Shown here: piece after piece, positions 48,251 to 61,398 of the stretch | Layout of the letters: each line of letters opens with the position of its first letter | How positions within the stretch are numbered: the first letter of the stretch is position 1 | Assembly: GCA_037576215.1 (NCBI GenBank) | Contig: JBANDB010000005.1 | Span: 2,542,001 to 2,606,000, forward strand | DNA: 64,000 bases | Direction of reading: 5' to 3' | DNA from: Armillaria gallica | Taxonomy: Eukaryota; Basidiomycota; Agaricomycetes; Agaricales; Physalacriaceae | Notes under the pieces: model-generated | Told to the model about the DNA's origin: nothing | The model's database searches: none | Seen by the model: the letters and a program-made list of their open reading frames with translations, nothing else | Program-made: the position numbers and the translations under genes

Positions 48251-51200
48251 CATCATGATCCATCACCCTGTTCCTGCCTCCTGGCCTTGCCCTTGCACAG
48301 GCTTCTTGCCTGCCAAGGAACTTGTTGTGCCACCTGTAGCATTCTTGAAGCTACTGGTGGCGGTAATTTGCTTCTGGTTCCCCTGAGGCTTCTTGTCCTG
48401 GCACTGGTCAAGTCCATGTATCTGATTGTAGATGTACTTCTTCTGGTGTTCCTTGTACATGAGGATGATGCACCACTTCTACTCAGAATACATCCACGGG
48501 ATTCCGAAGCCGATGTTGGCGATGAAGAAGGTATAGCTTGGTGGTACTCCTGCTCATACCGCATGCACTAATACTCCTCGCTCACTCTTGTCATCGTGTC
48601 ATCCTGCCAGCTTGGCTTCCCATTCCAGTTCCTGGAAATAGGTGGTGGCCGGCCTGTTCCCCATTCACAATTTTCCCATTCTCTTTTCATGTACTTCCTG
48701 AATAGCAGGATCGTCAAACTAGTCATGGACTTCCTTGATGAAGGCATTCCAGCTTGGGTATCGGTAGCAGGGCAGTTCAGAGTCTTCTGGATCAGCAGAC
48801 CAATAGGTGTTGCAGTGATGGGTCCACCAGTCATAGGCTCATTTTGTGAAGTGGGAGACAGTGAAGGGGATCATTAGTGATGGGACCCCATAGAAGTAGT
48901 GTCGGAAGGCCTCAAAGTAGGTACAATCTCTGAGGAACCAGTTGATGTCATTGTGTTTGCCTTCGAATGGCTCTGGCGGTTTAAGCAGTATGGGCTTGAC
49001 ACTGAGGAAGGGCAGCAAGGGATCATCTATCATGGTCCTCATTAGTCCCTGGTCAGGCAGGTTGTAGTGAGGTGGTTGTGGTACTGAAAAGTTGTCGGGA
49101 TCAGGTCAATACAGTGGTCGCCCCAGCCTGCCTCTGTCAAGTCCTCTATTCCTGAGGTCAGCAAGGTTGTTTGCCAGCTGCTCATTCTTGTCACATAGGG
49201 CCATGGCATAGTCAATGGCCTGTTGCAGCTGTTCTTCCATGGTAGGTCCTGGGGGAACTACTGGCCTTCCCCATGTGTCTCTTCCTTCGTCTATTTTCTC
49301 GTCTCCCACCCCTGCAACCAGTCAGCTTGTCAACGGTCCTCAATACCCAGGTCGTCGCAGGTTATTCTGCTGGGGCAGCAAGTTAGAAAGTGGGAAGGGG
49401 TATCTGAAGAAGTCCTCCATGTTTTGCAACAGAACAAACCCCTCCCCGAAGGTTCCCAGGTCATACTGGAAATCCTCAAACCCTCTCTGTCTCTCCTTGT
49501 TCTCATACCCATGCGTCATGTAGGATGGCGAGGGCTTGGAGGTCTGCCTCCAGTTGTACCTGCTTGGATACGGTTTGGGGTCATACCCCATCCTGTATCC
49601 TGGTTCCAGCTGATGGTCTGAATCAGGCTCTATTTCGGTTCTCATAGATCCTGGCTACAATCCCAGGCATCCAGCTGTCATAGAAGCTCTCCTCGCTGTA
49701 TCGCTGACCCAGAGGTTCGTCTCCTTGTTCAGCTGTGAGGTAGAAGTCCATGTGGACTCATGGGTACTGGTTGTGGGGCCATCCTGCCCATGCATCAAAG
49801 TCTTGCTGTCTGAGTTCCCAGACAGCGGTCTGATGGGGACCGAGGATCTCTCAGTCGATGTCAGCAAGTTTCAGCCACTTGTAGTCCCCTCCATGTGGGT
49901 TGAAGGGGTCGCTATCAGTTTGGAAGGGGGCTGGGTTGGCGAAGGGGTTGGGGTCACTGTTGAATCAGTGTCCCTCCCTTCAGGGCTCTGAGGTTGGCGG
50001 CCGGGAGAGTGGGTTACTGATGACCAGTTGTCAATGCCTTCTGGTTCCAGTGAGGGGATTTGGGTCCCCATCGTTCCAGCTTCTGCTTGAGGAGCTGCTG
50101 GTGTCAGAGTCCAGTTCTGGCCATGGATTTAGAGGTTGTTCATTGGAGGGGAAGGGTATCATGTTCCTCTCGTTGGGGGTGAATGGAAGCACATTCCTTG
50201 GGCACGGGTGTCGGATCCTGGTTTGAGGAAGTTCCTCAGCCATTGGTACCCAGTAGGAGGGAACTCTATCTGGTTTGTTGGAGATAAAGCCTGACCAACT
50301 TTTCTTAAGATGTCCAATTAAAATCAAACTGAGATAAGTTGAGATGAGCCATCTTAAGTATAACTTAAGCATGTTCCTCTATTATAAAAATGATATTTCA
50401 AGTACTTTGCATCTGGAATAAATGACTTAAGATAAACTTAAGACGGTCTTAAGATGATTTTAAGATATCATACCTCAAGATTATTTGTTCATATACATCA
50501 TATATTAATTATACCAATTGTGTTAGGTCCAATAAATTATAGCAAGAGATTTACTGACAAATGTTGACTGTGGTCTTTAGAGATTTCATGAAACCATGAG
50601 GGTATCCTTGCTATTCTGAACTCCCTGGCAGAACAGCCAATATCTTCTGTTGCTTCCAGGAAGCCAAATAGACTTAGTTTTTTACTATTCCTTTATCAAA
50701 ACCTCTTTGTTCATATTAAGCATACAGAAGAAAGAAGGTTTCTAAAAGAATACAAATATAATGATCTATTTAATTAGAGTGCATATGTTCAGCAGGAAAA
50801 TTATATTATAAAAATCAATTGATATAGAAAAATAAGCATTTATTTTATTACAAAGTTGAGAACTCAAGATATTCTTTTATCACTAGAAATATCAAGATAT
50901 CTTAAGATAGTAGTTTTGTATGCTTAAGTTGTACTTAAGCATGACTCATCTTAACTTATCTCAGTTTGAGTCTAATCAGGTATCTTAAGAAAAGTTGGTC
51001 AGGTTACAGGTTGGGGAGATCAGATAATTTGAAGGTGGCAGGATGCTTGTGCCCCACCGGCTGATCCCACTCCCGTAGTATGGTGGGAATGTTCTGCTCG
51101 AACTAGGCGGCAATGGCTGCCTGGTCCTTGGTGCTGAGATTGGAGTTCCCAGCCTCAAGTTCAGGAAAGGAGGGTCCTCTGTTAGGAGGCTGTACCACCC

Positions 51201-51624
51201 TGATCAGAACAGGTTGTTAGATTTCGGTGGGCTCAGGAGATCTCCATATCCCACGGGGCCCTGGGGTTGCATTTCTTGGAATGTCCTCCTGACTCGAGAA
51301 GTATTCGTCAGAGGAGGAGACCCGAATTGTGGTCATGCACTGATGGGCACGGGTGTTCATCGTCGTTGAGCGGGTGGTTGCCATACTTGTCTGGCCCACT
51401 GCTCATCTGGGTTTGGTGGTGTCAGGGTCGACATAATGTTGTGGGAATGGGGCTGTCCTGAAGTCGGTTCTTGGGATCCTTCGTAGGACCCTGACTCGTC
51501 TGAGGGCATTTCAGATTTCCTCAACATAAGTAAGGATGATCAAAAAGGTGAAGAAAATAAGAGTGGTCGCTGTGGCTGCAACTCCAATGCTGATGGTCTG
51601 GATGGGAGTCAAGTCAGGAGTCAT
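48053..51624 (-). pseudogene. gag: Gag of chromovirus C with N-terminal transmembrane segment, interrupted by a MITE
   Basis: ATG at 51624 begins MTPDLTPIQTISIGVAATAT, followed by the hydrophobic stretch TLIFFTFLIILTYV and then EEI and a TGA, nearly identical to copy B. Middle part: SSDEYFSSQEDIPRNATPGP (about 51280), a MITE at 50290-51003, then the capsid (FEAFRHYFYGVPSLMIPF, about 48900) and a complete CCHC knuckle CFICHDKGHISRFC (about 48190). It stops at TAG after EVKE, the same place as in A and B. Confidence 0.85.
50290..51003. mobile_element. 714-bp MITE-like element with long terminal inverted repeats
   Basis: Begins CCTGACCAACTTTTCTTAAG and ends with its inverse. The arms stay complementary with few mismatches for about 85 bp and contain AAACTGAGATAAGTT on both sides. 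CTTAAG occurs about 10 times, mostly subterminal. No ORF. It breaks the gag of C cleanly between sequences continuous in B. TA or a similar short duplication is possible, but I could not fix it. Confidence 0.85.
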
Positions 51625-51751
51625 CTACGGTGTCGAGGGAAGAGTCGTTGGTTTTCTCAATAGATGGTGATGAGGAGTTCTATCAAGAGTCACGTGAGAT
51701 TGTCAAACAGGACAACATCTTCTTTGGTTGGAGTTGGTGGCAGAGTTTGAT

Positions 51752-52012
51752 TCATACACATGCTTCAGTGGCAAGTGTAAGGGATGGTTCTGGTTGGATT
51801 TTGTGTGAAGGGATATAATGGGATGGGAGTGTGGATCGTTTGAGGGGTTGAGAGTCAGTGGTTTGTTCTTGATATTCTCTTTGTTTGCTGTATGCAAAGC
51901 AGGCAAAGAGGGTTCCTAGAAGAATGAATATAGCAACAACAAATGCTGCTACAATCACGATGATCTCGTTTCAGGAGTCTGAGTAGAAAAGTGTCTCCCT
52001 GATGGCTAGCAT
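51752..52012 (-). pseudogene. Small membrane-protein ORF upstream of gag, chromovirus C
   Basis: 87 codons, begins MLAIRETLFYSDS, then TGA at codon 14, then a hydrophobic span (IIVIVAAFVVAIFILLGTL) and the tail KQREYQEQTTDSQ. Same length, internal stop and distance to gag as the B copy, with substitutions that are mostly conservative. That suggests it was under protein-level constraint before the elements decayed. Function unknown; a single-pass membrane peptide is predicted. Confidence 0.6.
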
Positions 52013-52030
52013 GCAGGAAGGGCATAAGGA

Positions 52031-52044
52031 AGCTTTGAGCTAAT
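52031..52044 (-). promoter_or_regulatory. Putative self-priming primer-binding site, chromovirus C
   Basis: ATTAGCTCAAAGCT on the element strand, next to the 5' LTR. It pairs perfectly over 13 nt with AGCTTTGAGCTAA in the LTR of sister copy A. The LTR of C itself now has two transition differences there. Confidence 0.65.
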
Positions 52045-52423
52045 TGTTAGGGACAGACTCAGAAATAAAAAACAAGGTGACCAAGGGCTGTCTCACATTC
52101 GGACAATCACCCAAGATACTGTGGCATCTGTTACAGTGAGGTGGTATAATGTTTAGACTCTTGGCAAGTGATAAGAGTAAAGTCCAATGTGTATAAACTT
52201 AGCTTGAAGCTAGAGTACATGGCTGAGAGCTAAGCTACTTATATACTGTTTGTCTGTTTCTATATATAAACCATTCTGAATGTAAGTCATATGATGTCTG
52301 TTAAGAAGTCTGTCTGTAGCCATGTGTCGCAGCAGGAATGCTGAAGTTGTTTGGTTTAGCACTTGTAACCATGTGTATGCCGAGGTGCTGAGATAAGATA
52401 AGATAAGTGAAAAAGTAAATAAA
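52045..52423 (-). repeat. 5' LTR of chromovirus C, interrupted (last 8 bp at 61399-61406)
   Basis: TGTTAGGGAC to AAATAAA, then three Helitrons, then TTGTAACA, the missing end (TCATAACA in the other LTRs; both derive from TCGTAACA by C-to-T on either strand). Total 387 bp, equal to the partner LTR. Confidence 0.9.
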
Positions 52424-54100
52424 TCTATATATGAAGAGAGGTCGATGATGACATAATAAGCTGACTTTGAATTTTCCAGCCATTGCCAGACTATGGCCAA
52501 TTCCGGCTGAGTTTGAATTCCATTGCACTGCCATCACTGCCACCTCTCTACAGCGACAAGCTTCAATTTCACTGTGTTGCTGCCTCTGCAATCCCCCCAT
52601 GGCACATCATTGGCATGGCTGGCACCCAATATTAGTTGAACTTAGACTATCCACCAGCTATGCATGCTGTAGGCTGCAAAGTGAGTATCAAGCATTGATT
52701 GAGCAAGTTCAACAACCATTGTAATTTGTGCAACACCAAATTAGTCAAGACTCAACAACCATCAGATGTGAAGTTCACAGCATGTAGAATCAGGGGCCCC
52801 AAGATCATTCAAATATAGGTAATACAGATGGCATGCTAATTTGTTACTAATTCATACAAGGCATTTGCAGGCCTTCCCCAGCAGTAGGGCTTCACACTGT
52901 CACCATATAGTACTGTTGTACAGGCACTATATCCATGTCATCCAGATGTCAGGTCTATTTTGGACTATATGGGTACCTAAAAATAGACAAATTGGTGAGT
53001 TTGTTTGAGCTGTCTGGATACAAAAAGAAAAGCTTATGATTTATGCTATATTTGACCCCCCTCTCCTGTTCCCATAGGTAACCATCAGGCACCCTACAGT
53101 ATAAGCAGCCATCACTATTACTGTTCCATTAAAGCCAAAATTCTGACAGTTGACTGCCATCCTCCATATGGCCATATATTGTACATGTTGTGAGTACAAT
53201 TAACAAAATATAACATTTAGACTATAAATCTCACCCAAGATAGGTTGCTGTCCTCCTAAATGCCACCTATATAGGGATAGGTATGGTAGAGTATACAGGC
53301 AAACCTATACCATACCGTTGAGACTCTTTTACCATACAGCTTACAGCCATAACCATATATGGTATGGTGGCATCCATACCCAGCAGGTAAAATCTACAAG
53401 GAGGAGAAAATTGTATTCTTATCACTGTCCCTATAAAGGTGACTGGCCAGAGTCTATACTGTCCATGCATTACCTACCACTACACAGCTATGCTACAGTA
53501 CTGAACAAATATTGGGCCTCACTGACACAGTCACATTCCTGCAAGATACAGCTTCACAGCAGCCTCAGGTAGCACCAGTGTCAATGTCACAAGGTTTACT
53601 GTAGATATTTACTATAATTATGCTGTAATGCCTGGATGCATATACAAGGAGACCATTTAGAACTTAGAAGATATTGGACACTAATTTATTTCCTAATGTG
53701 AGCCTTACCCTGTAACATGGCTACTTTGACATGGGACTTAGCATTGTTAAACTTCAAATTTTACACCATCATTCATACAGTTGTAGACCAGTCATCATAT
53801 ATTATTATATATTACAACATGAAGGCATTGAAGCTCTACTTTGAATCCAAAATATATACAGATGGAGGCATGTTTAAAGAATACTCTGAGTTCTGAGTCT
53901 GATGCAGATGTAGGAGCAAAGGGATGTGCAATAGTATAGCATTTGTCTGGCATCTACAAGACTAATAACTGACACTCCCAAGTAGAAAGCCAGGTTTGGG
54001 GTGGGCCCCAACAAGCTGAAGTCCTGTGTCATAGTCAGGTTACTAGGACCCAAGGCACGAGGGTCTGGCAATTGTGATGAAGACATGGGACATAGGCTTG
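52424..54100 (+). mobile_element. Helitron 1 of a tandem array (non-autonomous, 1677 bp)
   Basis: Starts TCTATATATGAAGAGAGG after an A and ends GACATAGGCTTG, joined directly to the next TC. Shares with copies 2 and 3 roughly the first 90 bp (AAGCTGACTTTGAATTTTCC) and the last 125 bp (AGCCAGGTTTGGGG to GGCATAGGCTTG). No coding region. Confidence 0.8.
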
Positions 54101-56192
54101 TCTATATATCTATATAATAAGAGAGGTGGATGATGACAAATAAGCTGAGTTTGAAATTTCCAGCCATTGCCAGACCATGGCTTATTCCAGCTGAGTTTCA
54201 ATTTTGTTGCACTGCTGTTGCTGCCACCTTCTGCCTCTCTATGAGTTCTGCTGCGGCTGCACACCTTTACCAGTGTTCCATCCCCACATTGCAAATCATT
54301 GAAGCATGTCCAGCACCCAGTATTCACTGAACTGAGACTATCCACTGACTATTAGTCTATGCATGCTGACAGAACACTGTAGGCTTCAAAGTGAGTATCA
54401 AACAATGAGCATTGAGCAAGCAACAAGTGAACAATAAACATCAAATAAAAAATTAGCAGGTAGGATTAGGGGCCAGGAGACCATTCAGGGACAGGTAATG
54501 CATATACATGTACTGACTATGCCATAATTTGCTTATTATGAGGCTTTGGCAAGGAGACCATTCATGTAAGAATACATGCTATGATCAGTCTTTCTCTGTC
54601 TATGTAGAGGAATAGGCTGATGATATTACCTATAAGAATATGTGCTATGCCATGCTATGCTGTGAGATGTAAGTAAGGCAAAAAATACAAAAAATACAGA
54701 ACAGTTCTTCTCAGTCTTTCTCTGTCCATGTAAAGCAACAAGCTGAGGTAACAAGTACAAATTATAAGATATACATACTACTTTAAAGTATGAAGAAGCA
54801 AGGAAACATAAATAGAGATGTGCATCATACCTGTAGTATGGTGGCTATGTACAGTGTAAACAGATATGGGTCCATACTGTGGCCAACTTTAAAGGCCTAA
54901 AATATGGCTGTATTCATACAGTTTCAATACTGTCATTGAGGGAGGGACAGAAGACTATCTTATGCCATAAAGGTTAGTACCTATGACCTAAAGAAGCACA
55001 TAATACTCACTCTGTGGCACCAGATATCTATATACGGACAATCATATGGACATGGTATGGATATGACATCAACTGTACTGTACCATGGCCAATAATTTTT
55101 ATATGGTCTACAGTCATATCTAACAGTACAATACACATCCCTAAACATAAGTAATGACTAAAACATAGAAATGAACTAATAGTTATAATATCCAAGAAGG
55201 GGATCATTGCAATGATAAGCAAGAAGATGGGATCATAGCATGTGAGGTGCTCCAGAGGGCTTTGACTTTAACAATTCAGCTATGATGTGCTTACCCGGTT
55301 ACCATATCATAAATGGCCATTGCCATACCACGATCCAGGCCAGGTGAGTTTCAAATTTGCTGCCTCTACCAAGCCTCTACTCTCCCCACAGCAAATCATT
55401 GGTGTGACAGGCTCCTAACTGAACTTCAACTGAGACTACTTATCCATACTATAGCAACAAAGTGAGTAGGGATCCACACCATATCCATACATGGATACAA
55501 CCATCAAATATACAGGTTGACCTGTACCATCACTGTATGGGCTGAAACTGTCAATGGTATGGGTCATAACCATATCTATCAACTGTATTTTTGGCAATGC
55601 CAAGTGATTCCAAAATTCTTTTAGACCAAATTTGTTTTAAATACACAAATAAGATTAGTATCTATCAGATCACAGTAAATTATAGACAAAATTACCTATA
55701 TTGAGCAAACCCATACAGGACCTGTATGAACTATCCTATAATTCCATAAATACAAGTATGATGCAGATCCCTAAAAGTGAGTATCAAGCAATGAACAATG
55801 AATATCAATAGATGTAAGTCTTATAAAAATGACCAGAGTTCAAATGATAACCATAGCAGCCCACCATGTCAGATATCTGAGTCAGGGACATCTCCCTTTC
55901 TCTTGCCAGTAATGACAACTATTAACAATGATCACCCAAATTATGAGAGTCCCTACTCATCCATTACATGGCTTACAGAAATAACAGAACAATACTTTAT
56001 AGCACTCATAAAAAGCATTTTGCTCCATTGCAGTGGCTTCAAACAAACAACAGAGATTTAATAATATATTTTAGTAAAAAGCCGGGTTTGGGGCAGGCCC
56101 CAACAAGCTGAAGCCCCGTGTTGCAGTCAGGTTGCCAAGACCCAAGGTACGAGGGTCTGGCAATCGTGACGAAGACATGGGGCATAGGCTTG
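54101..56192 (+). mobile_element. Helitron 2 of the tandem array (non-autonomous, 2092 bp)
   Basis: Begins TCTATATATCTATATAATAA immediately after the CTTG end of Helitron 1 and ends GGGGCATAGGCTTG. The body differs from Helitron 1 apart from the ends. A potential hairpin near the 3' end pairs AGACCC with GGGTCT (about 56137-56157). No coding region. Confidence 0.8.
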
Positions 56193-59100
56193 TTAAGAGA
56201 GGTAGCATCAATGCTGACATAATAAGCTGACTTTGAATTTTCTGGCCATTGCCATGCCCCAGCCAATTCCAGCTGAGTTTGAACTTTGCCATGCTGCAAT
56301 GGTGTGGCTTCAAGCCTGTGCCCTTTCCTTCTTACCCTCTGCTCTGTTCCACCCCCCCTCACAGTGTATCATCCCAGGCAAACATTACAGCCCTGTGATA
56401 TATAATAAAGACTTCTGGGATCTCTCACAGTACTGTCTATCAATCTTTGATTAAAGCTCTTTGTTGCTGATTTTCTCTACAGGTGTCTTTGGCTCTTTGG
56501 CTCTTCCTCACACAGCATTGCTACAATTTCTGCCTTTCCATCCCCTGTGATGTATGTACCACTCTTATTTCTCCAAAATGAAAGCTCACAGCTTTCTTTT
56601 AATAGGTCTCCCTCCACTCCTATTAGAGAGAATGATCATTTCAATTTTCCAGCTCCAGTTACACCAGAGCAGAATCATCATAAAGAACAGGAGCAGGATC
56701 ATCTTCAGCGTCTTCAGATGACCTCCCTCTCTGACCGTCGTGATCGATCACCATGTCCAGGTCCTGATCCTAATATTGAACTTCCATGCTTAAATATCAA
56801 TGTACCACCTGAGACACATATTTCATCTCAGTTAGATCATCCATGTGAACATCCCATGCCTGTAGTACCAACTCTTCCTGTCTTTCCAAGAAGTAGACGT
56901 CATAGACAATTATGTGGTGGTGCTCCTGAAGGATCATGATTACCTTCACCACCTCCACAGCCACTATTATTATTACCACATCAGCATCAACCACCACATG
57001 CTGTTTCTGTACCACTTCCTCTGGCAAGACATCCATATGCTGAGGTGTACTTCCAGCATGATATTGAGAGTAGAAAATGGATGTGTGAATGTTGTAGGGC
57101 ATTACATTGGCATGATGAGCGAATTAAAAATAAGTCAAAAGCTACACCACATTTTGGGATGTGCTGTCTACAAGAGCAGGTCAAATTACCTCACCTTCTT
57201 CCTGCTCCTGCCATTCTTCAAAATCTTCTTTGTGGTGACAATCCAATGTCAAAAGCCTTCTTACAGGATATCAGGCAGTATAATGCAGCATTAGCATTTA
57301 CATCCATGGCTGTAAAAGTTGATGAGGCAATTACCAACTCTTCAGGACCATACTGCTTTTGTGTATCTGGCAAGCTTCATCACTGGATGGGATCTCTGCT
57401 GCCTGAGGAAGGGGAGAAATTGTCTTATGCACAGCTGTATATACATGATCTAGTGGAGGCATTGCATATGTGTAATTGCCACAATCCTAACTTAAATCCT
57501 GAAATCATATCCCAATTACAGGATTTAATGCAGGATGTGAATATATATGTTACTTTATATCAACATGCATATCTCATTATGAAAGAAAAGCCCCATGAAG
57601 AGTATCCAAATATTGAAGTACGATTGCATGTGGGTGATGGAACTGATGGGTGATGATATAATCTTCCATCAGTAAATGAGTTGGCTGCTATTATTCCTGG
57701 AGATGAATCTGAGCCTGTTCAAAATGATCGAGATATTGTTTTACATATGCATGATCATTCTCTCAAATGCATTAGCCAACTTCATCCAAGTTATCAACCT
57801 CTTCATTATGTTCTCCTTTTTCCATATGGAGAATTGGGTTGGAATATACATATGCTCCTGGAAGAGACTGAAACAAGTGAACATAGAGAACAGAAAAAGA
57901 TTACTCAGCATATGTATTATGCCTACCACCTACAGGATTGTTTAATATTTGAACCAAATGCACCATTGTATAGAGGAGGATGGCTGTACCAACAATATAT
58001 TGTGGATGCATGGGCCTCAATTGAACAAAGTAATCTCAACTGGGTTTGAAACAATCAGAAAACTATCTGTGCAGATCTGTATAAGGGAGTGGTGGATGCA
58101 GCTACTAATGCTGATAGATTGCAAGACTCTGGCCAGCATATTGTCCTATCTTCATTACATACTGGCAGTCCTCATGCAATGTATCAGCTGTACCAGGACT
58201 CTATGGCAATTTGTAGAGCTTTGCAGAAACCAGATATCTTTCTTACAATGATAGCAAACTCACAGTGGCCAGAAATTGTTGAGGCTCTGAAGTGTACAGA
58301 TGGACCAGATCAAAAGGTGGAGGATTGACCAGATATTGTGGCCAGAGTTTTCCAGTTGAAGAAGGAGGCCTTACTGGATGAAATCAAGAAAGGTGGAATA
58401 TTTGGCAAAGTTAGAGCTATGGTGCATACTATTGAATTTCAGAAGCATGGACTCCCTCATATGCATCTTTTGATTTTTCTGGATCCTGAAGACAAGATTT
58501 GCTCACCTGCTGATGCTGATTCAGTCTCATGTGCTCAGATTTCTGATCCTGTTACTCAGCCAGTTCTTTATGAGATTGTCACCAGATGCATGGTCCATGG
58601 TCCATGTGATGATTGCTGCAAGGGGCCTGATGGTTGCTGTACAAAGAACTTTCCAAAAGAATTCAATGAGTATACTGAATTCACCAATGATGGATATCCA
58701 AATTTGGCATATTCTAACAATAGTTGTGAGTATGTTAAAATATGTGGTCAAACCTGTACTGTCTATACCAACCATGATATTGTCTCATACAATCCTTATC
58801 TCAGTGCAAAATATAACTGTCACATCAATGTGGAGGTTTGTGTTTCTGTCAAGGCCATAAAATATATCCATAAATACATTTACAAGGGCCATGACAGGAC
58901 TACATTAGAGGTTCAGGATCATGATGAGATTAAGGAGTTTCTGGATGCACGCTACATCTCTGCTATTGAATCATGCTGGAGAATCTTTTTATTTTGACTA
59001 CATCAAGAGGAGCCAAATGTTGTCTGTCTTCAGGTTCATCTCATCACATATGATGAGACCGACAGTCCAGAAGAGATCTTAGCAGCAGCTGAGGCAAAGA

Positions 59101-61398
59101 CAACAACTCTGTTACAATGGTTTGAGCTCAATAAGAAAGATCCAAATGCATGCCGATATTTATATCAGGAGATTCCTGCTCACTATACCTGGAACAAGAG
59201 GAAATGGAATCTATGCCAAAGATATACTACTATTGGCATTACTATTGGCCGAATGTATCAAGCTGCCCCCTCATCTGGCAAACAATTCTATCTACAGCTT
59301 CTTTTGACTGCTATTACTGGTGCTCAATCTTCCAACACTTACGCACTGTCAACAATGTGGAGTGTGCTACTTTCAAGGAGGCATGCATTGCTATGGGACT
59401 GCTGGAAAATGATAATGAATGGAGACAATGCTTACAGGAGGCAGCTATTATGCAGTCAGAAGCACAGTTATGATCACTATTTGTGACCCTTCTTCTCTTC
59501 TGCCAGCCTGCAAAGCCAGATGAACTGTGGGAGGAGTTCAAAGAGAACATTTGTGATGATTTGGCATATAAGCTCTGCCAATGTGATGTTCCAAATCCAA
59601 TAGATGCTCAGCTCTATGATTTTGGTCTCCATCTTATCAATAAGCTTCTTCAATCTCATGGTCATCATCTCTCTGAGTGGACCCAGATGCCAGCCTCTAC
59701 CATGGACTGGGCTGCTTATGAAGATAATCCTCTTCTGGCTGCACAGCTGGCTTATGATATCCCATCTCTGCAACAATTAATTGCAAACAATCTTCAAATA
59801 TTCAATGAAGAGCAAAAGACTGCCTATAATACTGTGTTTGACTCTGCTATGAATGAATGAGGGAAATTGGTATTTCTGCATAGTGCTGAAGGTGGTGGAA
59901 AGACTTTTGTATGCAATACTATTGCTGCTGATGTTTGTGCTGAAGGAAAGATTGCATTGACCTGTGCCTCCTCCAGTATATCAGCAATTCTCTTAGTTGG
60001 AGGGTGTACCAGCCACAGCACCTTCAAAATTCCAATTCCCTCACATGATGATACAACATGCAGCATTCGCAGAGGCATTCACTTAGCTGAACTTCTTTGT
60101 TGAACCTCTCTCATCATTTGGGATGAAGTTCCTATGCAGAACTGACATGATATTGAGACTGTTGACTGTACTCTTTGTGATATCTGCAATAAGGATGTTC
60201 CTTTTGGTGGAAAACTGTACTTTTTGGTGATATGTGTGTTTATTCTAAGTCACTATAGATTGTCATTTCTGATTGTTTATTTTAGGAGACTTTTGTCAGA
60301 CATTGCCAGTTGTTTCACAAGGATCATGGGAGCAGATTGTTGCAGCTTTATTTTGCTGTTCACCTTTATGGCCTCACATTAAAGTCATTCATTTAAAGAA
60401 AAACATGTGCCTGGATCAGACTCCTGAAAATGTAGAGTTTGCCTGTTGGCTACTTACTGTTGGTGCAGGTGAAGGACTTACTGATGATCATACTATCACT
60501 CTTCCTGCTTCTATGCATCTGGCCAACAATTCACTCTCTGAACTCATTCAATATATCTATCCAAACATTCAAGCTGGCCACTTCCAAGACCGCTTCTTTT
60601 TAGAATGAACAATTCTCTCTGGACACAATGATGATGTTGATGAAATCAATCAACAGGTTCTGGATATGTTTCCAGGACAAGAGACAGTTTATTGGAGTAC
60701 AGACAAGACAATAGAGGAAGAGTTGGATGATGCTGCTACTCTTTATCCAGTGGAGTTTCTTCAAAACTTCAATGCCTCTGGATTGCCATGTGCAAAGCTG
60801 GATCTCAAAGTTGGATGTCCTCTTATGCTTCTCTGCAATCTGGATCCAGCAAATGGCCTGTGTAATGGGACATGGATGATTCTCACATGTTTCCATCCTC
60901 ATGTATTAGAATGTCATCTTCTCAGTGGTAACAATGCAGGCAAGGCTGTTTTCATCCCATGCATCACAATCAATGCAGATACAGCTGAACTTCCTATTGC
61001 ATTTTCACATCGCCAATTTCCAGTCAGGTTGGCTTTTGCAATGACAATCAACAAGTCTCAAGGACAGTCAGTTACTTATATTGGATTAGATTTACATACT
61101 CCTGTTTTTTCTCATGGACAACTCTATGTAGCACTTAGCCATTGCACTTTTGGACAACAGATTCAAGTTCTCTTTCCAGATACAGAAAAAGGTACAAATA
61201 CTTTGAATATTGTATACCCTGAGGCTTTATTACATTCATAATATATATTTTTTTCTAAACTAATAACTGACACTCCCAAGTAATAAGCCAGGTTTGGGGC
61301 AGGCAGAAACAAGCCAAAGTCCCATGTTGTAGTCAGGTTGCCAGGACCCAAGGTATGAGGGTCCAGCAATCATAATGAAGACATGGGGCATAGGCTTG
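56193..61398 (+). mobile_element. Helitron 3 of the tandem array (RepHel-bearing, 5206 bp)
   Basis: Begins TTAAGAGAGG (short loss of the TCTATATA start) right after the CTTG of Helitron 2 and ends GGGGCATAGGCTTG, followed by the T of the target. Contains a RepHel gene. Orientation equals Helitrons 1 and 2. Confidence 0.85.
56547..61241 (+). pseudogene. RepHel: Helitron Rep nuclease / Pif1-like helicase, decayed
   Basis: Rolling-circle transposase. N-terminal Pro-rich part and Cys-containing region (CECCRALHWHDERI, about 57080), then the Helitron-like N domain (about 57690-58250), HUH motif HGLPHMHLL (HMH at 58458-58466), Tyr motif KYIHKYIYKG (58857-58890). Helicase part: Walker A-like SAEGGGKT (about 59882-59905; unusual), Walker B IIWDEVPM, motif NKSQGQS (about 61050) and QLYVALSHC (about 61120) with His replacing the usual Arg. 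Intron 60227-60285, with a 1-nt loss just before it. TGA codons sit at likely Arg sites (ED*PDIVARVF, MQN*HDIE, LE*TILS). Not functional as it stands. Confidence 0.92.

Noticed and set aside
56340..56360. Separate short gene at the start of Helitron 3
   Set aside because: The open frame there is the conserved Helitron 5' region shared with the non-coding units 1 and 2.
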